64,000 nt of DNA from Herbaspirillum sp. WKF16 (GTDB taxonomy: Bacteria > Pseudomonadota > Gammaproteobacteria > Burkholderiales > Burkholderiaceae_D): positions 2,108,001-2,172,000 of the forward strand of contig NZ_CP118632.1 in NCBI RefSeq assembly GCF_028993615.1, written 5' to 3'. A model generated the notes under the pieces. That model searched no databases, was not told where the DNA came from, and saw only the letters and a list, made by a program, of their open reading frames with translations. Every line of letters starts with the position of its first letter. Positions within the stretch are counted from its first letter, which is position 1. The position numbers were made by a program, and so were the translations under genes. This document shows, one piece after another, positions 34,940-42,705 of the stretch.

Positions 34940-35039
34940 CAATGGCTGCTGCTGAAATAGGTCAAAGGCCCGAAGCCGCGGCGACCGGCGGTGTCGCGGC
35001 ATTCAGGCCCGCTTGAAGCGAAAATGCGAATTGTGCCGA

Positions 35040-35068
35040 ATTTAAACGGAAAATTGATACAAAATCAA
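35040..35068 (-). promoter_or_regulatory. Possible internal promoter before arnC
   Basis: On the minus strand TTGATT (35063-35068) and TTAAAT (35040-35045) are 17 bp apart. Each matches the sigma-70 consensus in 4 of 6 positions, within an AT-rich 125-bp gap that contrasts with the GC-rich genes around it. The -35 overlaps the arnB stop codon. Confidence 0.4.
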
Positions 35069-36186
35069 CGCAATACCGATTTTACTGTTTCGACCGCGCG
35101 CAGAACGTCATCTTTACTCATTGCATTGAACATCGGCAAGGAGACGATGCGACGGCCCACGCGTTCGGCCACCGGGAACATGCCTTCCTTGAAGCCGCGC
35201 TCGCGATACAGCTGCAGCAGGTGGATGGCCGGATAGTGGTAGCCGATGCCGACTTGCTTTTCCATCATCTTTTCCATGAAGGCGGCGCGCGTGATGCGCT
35301 CCGGCAAGACCAGCTGGAACATGTGCCAGTTCGAATTCTCGAAATCGGCCACCGGCAGTTGGGCGCCGTATTCGGCTTCGAAGCCGTCGCCGAAGGCGGC
35401 GAAATAATGGCGCGCCAGTTCCTTGCGGTGCGCGGTGATGGCGTCGATGTGGGCGAACTGGCCCAGGCCGATCGCCGCGGCGATGTCGGTCATGTTGAAC
35501 TTGCCGCCCAGTACGTCGACTTCCAGCCCGTCGAAGCCGCTGCGGGTCACGCCCTGCAGGCGATACTTCTCAGCCAGGCGGGCTTCTTCGGCGTTGTTCA
35601 GGACCAGGAAGCCGCCTTCCGAACTGGTGATGTTCTTGTTGGCCTGCAGGCTGAAGGAGATGAAGTCGCCGAAGGCGCCGATGCGGCGGCCGTTCCAGGT
35701 CGAACCCAGGGCTTGGGCGGCGTCTTCCACCACGCGCAGGTTGTGCTTTTTGGCGATCGCGTAGAGGCGGTCCATGTCCACCGGCAGGCCGGACAGGTAG
35801 ACCGGGATCACGGCCTTGGTGCGCGGCGTGATTGCGGCCTCGAGCTTGTCCAGGTCGATGTTGCGGGTGACCGGATCAATATCGGCGAACACCGGCGTGG
35901 CGCCGGTTTCCAGGATCACGTTGGCGGTCGCCACCCAGGAGATCGGAGTGGTGATGACCTCGTCGCCGGCGCCGATGCCGGCGATACGCAGCGCGATCTC
36001 CATGGTGCAGGTGCCGGAGTTGAAGGTGCGCACGATGCGGCCGCCGAGGTAGTCGGACAAGGCCTTTTCAAACGCCTGCACCTTGGGGCCGCTGGTGATC
36101 CAGCCCGAGCGCAGCACGTCGGCTACGGCGGCGATGGTCGGCTCGTCGATGGTGGGTTTGGCGAACGGCAGGAAGGGCAAGCTCAT
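35065..36186 (-). CDS. arnB: UDP-Ara4-oxo aminotransferase ArnB
   Basis: ArnB aminates UDP-4-keto-arabinose using glutamate to give UDP-L-Ara4N. The 373-residue PLP enzyme of the DegT/DnrJ/EryC1/StrS family shows TFNSGTCTMEIALRIAG, VEDAAQALGSTWNGR and the PLP lysine Lys184 in SLQANKNITSSEGG. ATG 36186 (MSLPFLPFAKP) is the family-typical start. The frame continues upstream but gives an unrelated extension. It lies between arnE and arnC. Confidence 0.94.
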   Translation of the reverse strand: MSLPFLPFAKPTIDEPTIAAVADVLRSGWITSGPKVQAFEKALSDYLGGRIVRTFNSGTCTMEIALRIAGIGAGDEVITTPISWVATANVILETGATPVFADIDPVTRNIDLDKLEAAITPRTKAVIPVYLSGLPVDMDRLYAIAKKHNLRVVEDAAQALGSTWNGRRIGAFGDFISFSLQANKNITSSEGGFLVLNNAEEARLAEKYRLQGVTRSGFDGLEVDVLGGKFNMTDIAAAIGLGQFAHIDAITAHRKELARHYFAAFGDGFEAEYGAQLPVADFENSNWHMFQLVLPERITRAAFMEKMMEKQVGIGYHYPAIHLLQLYRERGFKEGMFPVAERVGRRIVSLPMFNAMSKDDVLRAVETVKSVLR

Positions 36187-36291
36187 GGGTCGTTTCTGGT
36201 CAGGCGAATTCGTGGGAGGGACGCACCGGTCGCGATGCTTGCCCGCGCCCAGGGCGGCGGGCAATGGCGGCCGGCAGCGCGCTATTGTAAA

Positions 36292-36663
36292 TCAGCTTCT
36301 GGTCAGCAAAACCACGCCGACGATGATCACCCCGATGGCGAGCAGGCGCTGGGCGGAAACCACTTCCCCCAGGAAGTACCAGGCGCCGATGGCGTTGATG
36401 ATGTAGCCCAGCGAGAGCATCGGGTAGGCGACGGTCACATCCACCCGCGACAGGCCGATGATCCACACCACTACCGAGATCACGTAGCACGACAGGCCGC
36501 CGATGATGGGCAGCTGCGTGGCCAGCTTGAGGCCGGTGGCAAACCAGTTCCCGGCGGTCAGGTGGATCGCGCCGACGGCATTGGTGCCGGCCTTGAGCAG
36601 CAGCTGCGCCACCGCATTGAGGCAGATGCCGGCGAAGATGAAGCCGAAGGTGGCGAGGTTCAT
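36292..36663 (-). CDS. arnE: Small EmrE-like membrane protein, ArnE-type flippase subunit
   Basis: The 123-residue protein has four predicted helices (about 4-22, 45-68, 75-95, 100-120), like the small multidrug resistance fold. ArnE/ArnF flip undecaprenyl-phosphate-Ara4N to the periplasm. The pattern AVAYPMLSLGYIINAIGAWYF is typical for ArnE-like members. In E. coli two different subunits are needed; I found only this one, so it may act as a homodimer or have a partner elsewhere. It overlaps arnT by 4 bp (ATGA). Confidence 0.83.
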   Translation of the reverse strand: MNLATFGFIFAGICLNAVAQLLLKAGTNAVGAIHLTAGNWFATGLKLATQLPIIGGLSCYVISVVVWIIGLSRVDVTVAYPMLSLGYIINAIGAWYFLGEVVSAQRLLAIGVIIVGVVLLTRS

Positions 36664-38387
36664 TGCGCCGCCTTCTTGCCGGGTGCAGCCGTGTCGGACG
36701 GCGCCGGGTCATTGGCCACGATCACGCGGCGCGGGTCCTGGCCGATCAGGCGCATCGGCAGCTTGCGCTCCTGCAGTTCCTTGTAGCGCGTCGGATCCAT
36801 GATGGCGATATCTTTCTTGCCGGCCGCGTTGTCGGCCACCCACTGCGCCACGAAGGCGTCGATGGTCGGCAGCCACAGCTGCGGCTCCTGCTTCAGGCCG
36901 AATTCCATTTCATCGGCGTGCTGCACCAGCGTCATCGTGCGGCGCAGGTAGAAGGGCAGCGCCTGTTCGTAGCGGCCGACCAGGTAGATCGGGGTTTCCG
37001 GCTTGAGCTCGGCCTGCAGCGCCGGCACGTAGTCGACGCCGGCCGAATAGCGGCCCTGCGGGTCGTGGCCCAGCATCAGCAGCTGGCCGGCGATGAAGGC
37101 GCTGGCGGCCAGCGCGGTCACGGCTGCATCCTTGTGCAGGCGCGCCAGGCGGATGGCGGCGACGCCGCCGATGAAGAAGATCAGCGCGCCGGCGTACAGG
37201 TAGGGGATGTGCGCCTCCACCAGCGGCAGCGAGAACGCATCCTTGGCCAGCGCGGGCACGCGCGGGATGAACGCCAGCGCCACCGCGCTGGGCACCGCCA
37301 CCAGCGAGCCGGCCCAGGCCAGCGCCTTATAGTCGGCGCGTTCGAGATAGCAGGCGATCAGCAGCGCCAGCGCCGGGAAGATCGGCAGGATGTAGGACGG
37401 CAGCTTGGAGTCGGAGATGCTGAAGAACAGGAAGATGAACACGGCCCAGATCAGCAGCATCTTCTTGGGTTGGAAGCGGCCGCCGTTCAGGCTGTTGTAG
37501 CCGCCCGTGTCGCGTTGCTCGCGCATGCCTTGCCACAGGCCCTGGAAGAACACGCCCAGCCAGGGGACGATGCCCAGCAGCAGGATGGGAATGAAGTAGT
37601 ACCAGGGGCCCGTGCGGCTATGGATCTTGGAGGTGAAGCGCTGGAAGTGCTCGTGGATGAAAAAGAACTGCGGGAACTCCGGGTTGCGCAGCGACACCGC
37701 CACGAACCACGGCGTGGTGATGACGAAGAACAGCACCAGGCCCTTGAACAGGTGCAAGCGCTTCCAGATCGCCCAGTCGCGCGAGAACAGCGTGTACAGC
37801 ACCAGCACCGCGCCCGGCAGCACGATGCCGATCAGGCCCTTGGACAGCACCGCCAGCGCCATGCCGGCCCAGCACAGCAGCATCCAGTTGCGCTGGCTGT
37901 CGCGCGAGGCGCCGTCGCGCTGCCCCATCAGCAGCGCGCACAGCGAGATGGTCATCATGCCGGACAGGCCCATGTCCAGCGTGTTGATATGGCCCATGCC
38001 GGCCCAGAAGAAGCTCGACGCCAGCACCAGCGCCGCATAGAAACCGACGCGCCCGCTGAACACGCGGGCGCCGGTGTAGCCGGCCAGGCCGATGCCGAGC
38101 AAGCCGCACAGGCCGGTCCACAGCCGCGCCTGCCATTCGCCCAGGCCGAACAGTTCGAACGTGATGGCGTTCATCCAGGTCTGCAGCGGCGGCTTTTCGA
38201 AATACTTGATGCCGTTCAGGCGGGTGGTGATCCAGTCCTGCGTGGCCACCATCTCGCGCGCCATCTCGGCGTAGCGGCCCTCATCGGTCGGCACCAGGAC
38301 GCGCGCGCCCAGCATCCAGAACCAGACCAGCAGAAACAGGATAAGCAGCGTCCAGACGAACGCCTTCGATTTGTACAGTTCGCGCAT
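36660..38387 (-). CDS. arnT: Lipid A L-Ara4N transferase ArnT family (GT83)
   Basis: ArnT transfers Ara4N from undecaprenyl phosphate to lipid A phosphates in the outer leaflet of the inner membrane, lowering negative charge and giving polymyxin resistance. The 575-residue protein has about a dozen membrane helices followed by a soluble C-terminal domain (about 440-575). The conserved catalytic acidic loop PTDEGRYAEMAREM (33-46) and the KYFEKPPLQTW motif are present. It is transcribed ahead of arnE and arnB. Confidence 0.92.
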   Translation of the reverse strand: MRELYKSKAFVWTLLILFLLVWFWMLGARVLVPTDEGRYAEMAREMVATQDWITTRLNGIKYFEKPPLQTWMNAITFELFGLGEWQARLWTGLCGLLGIGLAGYTGARVFSGRVGFYAALVLASSFFWAGMGHINTLDMGLSGMMTISLCALLMGQRDGASRDSQRNWMLLCWAGMALAVLSKGLIGIVLPGAVLVLYTLFSRDWAIWKRLHLFKGLVLFFVITTPWFVAVSLRNPEFPQFFFIHEHFQRFTSKIHSRTGPWYYFIPILLLGIVPWLGVFFQGLWQGMREQRDTGGYNSLNGGRFQPKKMLLIWAVFIFLFFSISDSKLPSYILPIFPALALLIACYLERADYKALAWAGSLVAVPSAVALAFIPRVPALAKDAFSLPLVEAHIPYLYAGALIFFIGGVAAIRLARLHKDAAVTALAASAFIAGQLLMLGHDPQGRYSAGVDYVPALQAELKPETPIYLVGRYEQALPFYLRRTMTLVQHADEMEFGLKQEPQLWLPTIDAFVAQWVADNAAGKKDIAIMDPTRYKELQERKLPMRLIGQDPRRVIVANDPAPSDTAAPGKKAAQ

Positions 38388-38442
38388 TGACGGCGGTTCC
38401 TTGTGCGTGTTCTTGGGTTTCTTGTCGCGGCAAAGCGCGGGC

Positions 38443-38823
38443 TCAGGCCTTGGGCGCGATGATCAGCGCCAGCGCCACCTTGCGTCCCTCCGCCATGAGG
38501 ATGTTGTAGGTGCGGCAGGCGGCCTGGTTGTCCATGCATTCGACGCCGATGCGGCGCGCGGTCAGGACCGTGATCAGCTTGGGATGGACGAAGCGCTGGC
38601 GCTCGCCGGTGCCCAGGATCACCACGTCGGGCGCGGTGGCGTCGATCTGCTCGAAGTTGGCTGCGGTGAGCGCATCGAAGCTCTCCACCGGCCACGGCAC
38701 CGGATCGCTCTCGGGCAGCACCAGCAGGCTGTTGGTGAAGCGGATCGCGTTGAGTTCGACGCCATCCTCATCGTAGCCGGTGACGGTCTGGTATTGCTTG
38801 GTTTCAGTAGTGTGAAGCTTCAT
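38443..38823 (-). CDS. Mth938-like domain protein (DUF498)
   Basis: This 126-residue soluble protein of the Mth938/NDUFAF3 fold family has TGYDEDGVELN, PDVVILGTGERQRFVHP and GVECMDNQAACRTYNIL. Its bacterial role is not established. It is 55 bp upstream of arnT on the same strand and is the first gene of the run, so the arn promoter probably lies before it, but a functional link to lipid A is not shown. The start at ATG 38823 is the only sensible one. Confidence 0.88.
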   Translation of the reverse strand: MKLHTTETKQYQTVTGYDEDGVELNAIRFTNSLLVLPESDPVPWPVESFDALTAANFEQIDATAPDVVILGTGERQRFVHPKLITVLTARRIGVECMDNQAACRTYNILMAEGRKVALALIIAPKA

Positions 38824-39251
38824 CGCAAGACGGGCTGGAATGGTGACGGGTGATGCAGCCGGATGAGCGCCGGGCCGGCGGCCGCGATGTCATTCCGACA
38901 TGCATTGCAGCAATCTGGTCGTAAAGTGCAGCATTGTAGCCGTTTCCATCTCCGGCGCGCGCCTATTTGATTGATAAAATGGACAGCTTTGGGCAAAATG
39001 GCCGGTTCCCGACCCACAGGCCGCGCGGCTTTCGGAGCGCATTTGCCGGTCTTCGCCGCAGCCTCGCGCTGCACTGCAACCAGGCGCCCGGCCCCGGCCC
39101 AAAATCCAGGGAAATTGCCGCGAGGCACAGAAATGCAAACCAGATGAATGCGCCGTGATGGAGACGCTGGAGCCGGAAAGGTTCCGAGCCCCGCGGTGCC
39201 AAGGAGGGCGCGGCTTGTAAAATCCGCGCCGAAACGTGTAGAGGAAGAGCT
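38824..39251. promoter_or_regulatory. Divergent region between the Mth938-arn run and alaA
   Basis: This 428-bp noncoding stretch contains the promoters of both directions. On the minus strand TACAAT near 38933 may be a -10 for the arn run, with no good -35. On the plus strand TAAAAT near 39215 may serve alaA. I found no PmrA-like repeat (CTTAAG halves). Open frames here lack coding character. Confidence 0.4.
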
Positions 39252-40481
39252 GTGCGACCGATTCAGAAATCCAAGAAGCTGGCAGATGTGTGTTACGACA
39301 TTCGTGGTCCCGTGCTGGAAAAAGCGCGTCAGATGGAGGAAGAGGGCCACAAGATCATCAAGCTCAACATCGGCAACCTGGCCGCGTTCGGCTTCGACGC
39401 GCCCGACGAGATCGTGCAGGACATGATCCGCAACATGGGCAACGCCTCCGGCTACACCGACTCCAAGGGCCTGTTCGCGCCGCGCAAGTCGGTCATGCAC
39501 TACACCCAGCAAAAGAACATCCAGGGCGTCTCCATCGACGACATCTACCTCGGCAACGGCGCCTCCGAGCTGATCGTCATGAGCGTGAACGCGCTCTTGA
39601 ACACCGGCGACGAAGTGCTGGTGCCGTCGCCCGACTATCCGCTGTGGACCGCCGCGGTCAGCCTGTCCGGCGGCACCCCGGTGCACTACGTCTGCGACGA
39701 GCAGCAAGGCTGGCAGCCCGACGTCGCCGACATCAAGAAAAAGATCACGCCCAACACCAAGGCCATCGTGGTCATCAACCCCAACAACCCGACCGGCGCG
39801 CTGTACTCGGTCGAGGTGCTGAAGGAAATCATCGAGCTGGCGCGCCAGCACCAGCTCATCGTGCTGGCCGACGAGATCTACGACAAGGTGCTCTACGACG
39901 GCAACACCCACACCTCGCTGGCCTCGCTGGCCGACGACGTGCTGTTCATCACCTTCAACGGCCTGTCCAAGAACTACCGCTCCTGCGGCTACCGTGCCGG
40001 CTGGATGGTGGTCTCGGGCGAGAAGAAGCATGCGCGCGACTACATCGAAGGCCTCAACATGCTGGCCTCGATGCGCCTGTGCGCCAACGCGCCCGGGCAG
40101 TACGCGATCCAGACCGCGCTGGGCGGCTACCAGAGCATCAACGACCTGGTCGCGCCCAACGGCCGCCTGACCAAGCAGCGCGACCTGGCGCACCGGCTGC
40201 TCACGGAGATTCCCGGCGTCACCTGCGTCAAGCCGAAGTCGGCGCTGTACATGTTCCCGCGCCTGGATCCGGAAATCTACCCGATCAAGGACGACCAGGA
40301 GTTCGCCTACGAGCTGCTGGCCGAGGAGAAGGTGCTGATCGTGCAGGGCACCGGTTTCAACTGCCCCACGCCGGATCACTTCCGCGTCGTGTTCCTGCCC
40401 AACACCGACGACCTGACCGAGTCCATGGGCCGCATCGCCCACTTCCTCGAAGGCTATCGCCGCCGCCACGGCACCGCGTAA
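39252..40481 (+). CDS. alaA: Alanine/glutamate-pyruvate aminotransferase, AlaA type
   Basis: This is a 409-residue fold-type I PLP aminotransferase that most resembles E. coli AlaA (VCYDIRGPVLEKARQMEEEG; KLNIGNLAAFGFDAPDEI; NPNNPTGALYS). The PLP lysine is Lys240 in FNGLSKNYRSCGYR. AlaA makes alanine from pyruvate and glutamate. The start is GTG at 39252 with GAGGAAGAG upstream. It is followed by hom, a conserved Burkholderiales order, suggesting co-regulation of alanine and threonine synthesis; an intergenic hairpin separates the two. Confidence 0.9.
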   Translation: MRPIQKSKKLADVCYDIRGPVLEKARQMEEEGHKIIKLNIGNLAAFGFDAPDEIVQDMIRNMGNASGYTDSKGLFAPRKSVMHYTQQKNIQGVSIDDIYLGNGASELIVMSVNALLNTGDEVLVPSPDYPLWTAAVSLSGGTPVHYVCDEQQGWQPDVADIKKKITPNTKAIVVINPNNPTGALYSVEVLKEIIELARQHQLIVLADEIYDKVLYDGNTHTSLASLADDVLFITFNGLSKNYRSCGYRAGWMVVSGEKKHARDYIEGLNMLASMRLCANAPGQYAIQTALGGYQSINDLVAPNGRLTKQRDLAHRLLTEIPGVTCVKPKSALYMFPRLDPEIYPIKDDQEFAYELLAEEKVLIVQGTGFNCPTPDHFRVVFLPNTDDLTESMGRIAHFLEGYRRRHGTA

Positions 40482-40493
40482 GGCTTGCTGCAT

Positions 40494-40530
40494 CCGCCGC
40501 CTCGGAGGGCTGGAGGCGGCGGCAATTTTT
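40494..40530 (+). terminator. Hairpin between alaA and hom
   Basis: CCGCCGCCTC (40494-40503) and GAGGCGGCGG (40513-40522) form a perfect 10-bp stem with a 9-nt loop, followed by CAATTTTT. It could terminate or attenuate alaA transcripts before hom, 30 bp ahead of the hom ATG. I saw no threonine-rich leader peptide. Confidence 0.65.
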
Positions 40531-40551
40531 CACCAACCACGAAGACAATTC

Positions 40552-41862
40552 ATGAAATCCATCAAAGTAGGTTTGCTCGGCATCGGCACCGTGGGTTCCG
40601 GTACTTTCAATGTACTCAAGCGCAACCAGGAAGAAATCGCCGGCCGCGCGGGCAGGGGCATTGAAATTACCATGGTGGCCGATCTCAACACCGAGCGCGC
40701 CACCGAGCTGACCAATGGAGAAGTCAAGGTTGTCAACGACGCCAACCTGGTGGTGAACGATCCCGACATCGACATCGTCATCGAGCTCATCGGCGGCTAC
40801 GGCATCGCCAAGGAGCTGGTGCTCAAGGCCATCGCCAACGGCAAGCACGTGGTCACCGCCAACAAGGCGCTGATCGCCACGCACGGCAACGAGATCTTCC
40901 GCGCCGCCCAGGAAAAGGGCGTGATGGTGGCGTTCGAGGCCGCCGTGGCCGGCGGCATCCCCATCATCAAGGCGCTGCGCGAAGGCCTCACCGCCAACCG
41001 CATCCAGTGGATCGCCGGCATCATCAACGGCACCACCAACTTCATCCTCTCCGAGATGCGCGACAAGGGCCTGGACTTCGACGTCGTACTGAAGGAAGCG
41101 CAACGCCTGGGCTACGCCGAGGCCGATCCGACCTTCGACATCGAAGGCGTGGACGCCGCCCACAAGCTGACCATCATGGCCTCGATCGCCTTCGGCATCC
41201 CGGTGCAGTTCGACCGCGCGCACGTCGAAGGCATCACCAAGCTGCAGGCCAGCGACATCACCTACGCCGAACAGCTGGGCTACCGCATCAAGCTGCTGGG
41301 CATCACGCGCCAGACCGGCCGTGGCATCGAGCTGCGTGTGCACCCGACGCTGATCCCGGCGCAGCGCCTGATCGCCAACGTGGAAGGCGCGATGAACGCG
41401 GTGGTGGTGCGCGGCGACGCCGTCGGCGAGACCCTGTATTACGGCAAGGGCGCCGGTTCCGAGCCGACCGCCTCGGCCGTGATCGCCGACCTGGTCGATA
41501 TCACCCGCCTGGCCACTGCCGATCCGGAACACCGCGTGCCTTACCTGGCGTTCCAGCCCAACGCCATGGCCGACACGCCGGTGCTGCCGATGGCCGAAGT
41601 GACCACCAGCTACTACCTGCGCATGCGCGTGGCCGACAAGGCCGGCGTACTGGCCGACGTCACCCGCATCCTGGCCGATTCGTCGATCTCGATCGACGCC
41701 ATGCTGCAAAAGGAGCCGGCCGAGGGCGAACAGCAGACCGATATCATCATGCTGACCCACCAGACCCAGGAGAAGAACATCGAGGCCGCCATCACCAAGA
41801 TCGAAGCCCTGGCCACGCTGGCCGGCAAGGTGACCAAGATCCGCCTGGAAGAGCTGAACTGA
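40552..41862 (+). CDS. hom: Homoserine dehydrogenase
   Basis: It reduces aspartate semialdehyde to homoserine, the branch to threonine and methionine. The 436-residue protein has the NAD(P) motif GLLGIGTVGSGTF, the catalytic region VAGGIPIIKALREGL and INGTTNFILSEM. A C-terminal ACT domain (from about 350, YYLRMRVADKAGVLADVTRI) implies feedback control by an amino acid, usually threonine. It is monofunctional, with no aspartokinase part. thrC follows 840 bp downstream past an unrelated minus-strand gene. Confidence 0.97.
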   Translation: MKSIKVGLLGIGTVGSGTFNVLKRNQEEIAGRAGRGIEITMVADLNTERATELTNGEVKVVNDANLVVNDPDIDIVIELIGGYGIAKELVLKAIANGKHVVTANKALIATHGNEIFRAAQEKGVMVAFEAAVAGGIPIIKALREGLTANRIQWIAGIINGTTNFILSEMRDKGLDFDVVLKEAQRLGYAEADPTFDIEGVDAAHKLTIMASIAFGIPVQFDRAHVEGITKLQASDITYAEQLGYRIKLLGITRQTGRGIELRVHPTLIPAQRLIANVEGAMNAVVVRGDAVGETLYYGKGAGSEPTASAVIADLVDITRLATADPEHRVPYLAFQPNAMADTPVLPMAEVTTSYYLRMRVADKAGVLADVTRILADSSISIDAMLQKEPAEGEQQTDIIMLTHQTQEKNIEAAITKIEALATLAGKVTKIRLEELN

Positions 41863-41897
41863 GCTGAACCGTTGCGGCAGCGTCCGGCGCCGCAATG

Positions 41898-41927
41898 AAA
41901 AACGGAGCCCGCGGGCTCCGTTTTTTT
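41898..41927. terminator. Bidirectional terminator between hom and the adhesin-E-like gene
   Basis: A loopless palindrome CGGAGCCCG / CGGGCTCCG (41903-41920) is flanked by A5 and T7. It serves hom (plus) and the converging gene at 41955-42392 (minus). Confidence 0.9.
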
Positions 41928-41954
41928 ATCGCTGCGCCAAGGCGGCCGCGATGC

Positions 41955-42392
41955 TTACTTCTTGATCTCGAAACCGCACACCGCCTGCTGCATGGCGTCG
42001 CCCACCGACAGCGGCTTGGTCTTCTCGAACTGCGAGTTCTTCAGTGCATCGGAATGGTCGCGCTTGTCGCCCTTGCCGTCGTTCTCGGCGAAGATGATCT
42101 CGCGCACCAGCCTCATCGTGCCGGCCTTGCAGTTGTACTGGTGCAGGTCCTTGTAGGACTTCAGCGTGGGGAAGCCGCTGTCGCCGGTGTTGGGACGCGC
42201 TTCCTTGAAATTCCACAGCGACCAGGCTTCGCGGATGCCGCCGGATTCGACGATGGAGTCGGTGTCCACCAGCAGTTCGGACTGGTCCGTTCCGCCCAGC
42301 GATTGCCAGTTCTCGGCATGGGCCGGCGCGGTTGCCAGCAAAGCGGCAAACAGACCGGAGATCGCCAGCAGGGATTTTGTATTCTGTTTCAT
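41955..42392 (-). CDS. Secreted protein with surface-adhesin E-like domain
   Basis: The 145-residue protein has a Sec signal peptide (MKQNTKSLLAISGLFAALLA, cut after APAHA). The mature part resembles the surface-adhesin protein E domain: LVDTDSI, an EAWSLWNFK strand, SYKDLHQYNC, and a C-terminal cysteine (QAVCGFEIKK), with two cysteines likely paired. Members bind host proteins in Haemophilus, but in environmental bacteria the function is unknown. ATG 42392 has AAGGA upstream. It interrupts the hom-thrC pair on the opposite strand. Confidence 0.75.
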   Translation of the reverse strand: MKQNTKSLLAISGLFAALLATAPAHAENWQSLGGTDQSELLVDTDSIVESGGIREAWSLWNFKEARPNTGDSGFPTLKSYKDLHQYNCKAGTMRLVREIIFAENDGKGDKRDHSDALKNSQFEKTKPLSVGDAMQQAVCGFEIKK

Positions 42393-42705
42393 GCTGTTTC
42401 CATCCTTGTTTCGTTGAAGGCCGTCGTTGGATGCGTCGCCCGGCGGCAAGCCGGCGTCGTCGGCGCATCGCAGCAAAGTGCCGCAGCATAGCCCGCCTGT
42501 CGTCGGCTTTCAAGGGCGGTAACGTTTTATTGCACTCGCATGTCGTCGCGCTTGCGGTTTCCGCAATGAAACAGGCGCAGGCCGATGCCCTCCGGACGCA
42601 GGCGCCGGGCGGTCCGCAAATGTGACGGGCAGGGCGCGGGGGAGGCTATAATGGCCGTCTTTTCCCGCTTTTCCTCCTACCACGCGCCTGCTGCCTTCAT
42701 ACGTC
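42393..42705. promoter_or_regulatory. Divergent region upstream of thrC
   Basis: In this 313-bp gap a perfect TATAAT (42647-42652) lies 54 bp before the thrC ATG and is the likely -10. The nearest -35-like hexamer (GTGACG, 42622-42627) is 19 bp away and weak. A small TTGCGG/CCGCAA repeat occurs near 42553. No gene was found here. Confidence 0.5.

Noticed and set aside
38824..39251. Small open frames between the Mth938-like gene and alaA
   Set aside because: They overlap one another on both strands, lack ribosome binding sites and show no recognisable motif; the region is better read as divergent promoters.
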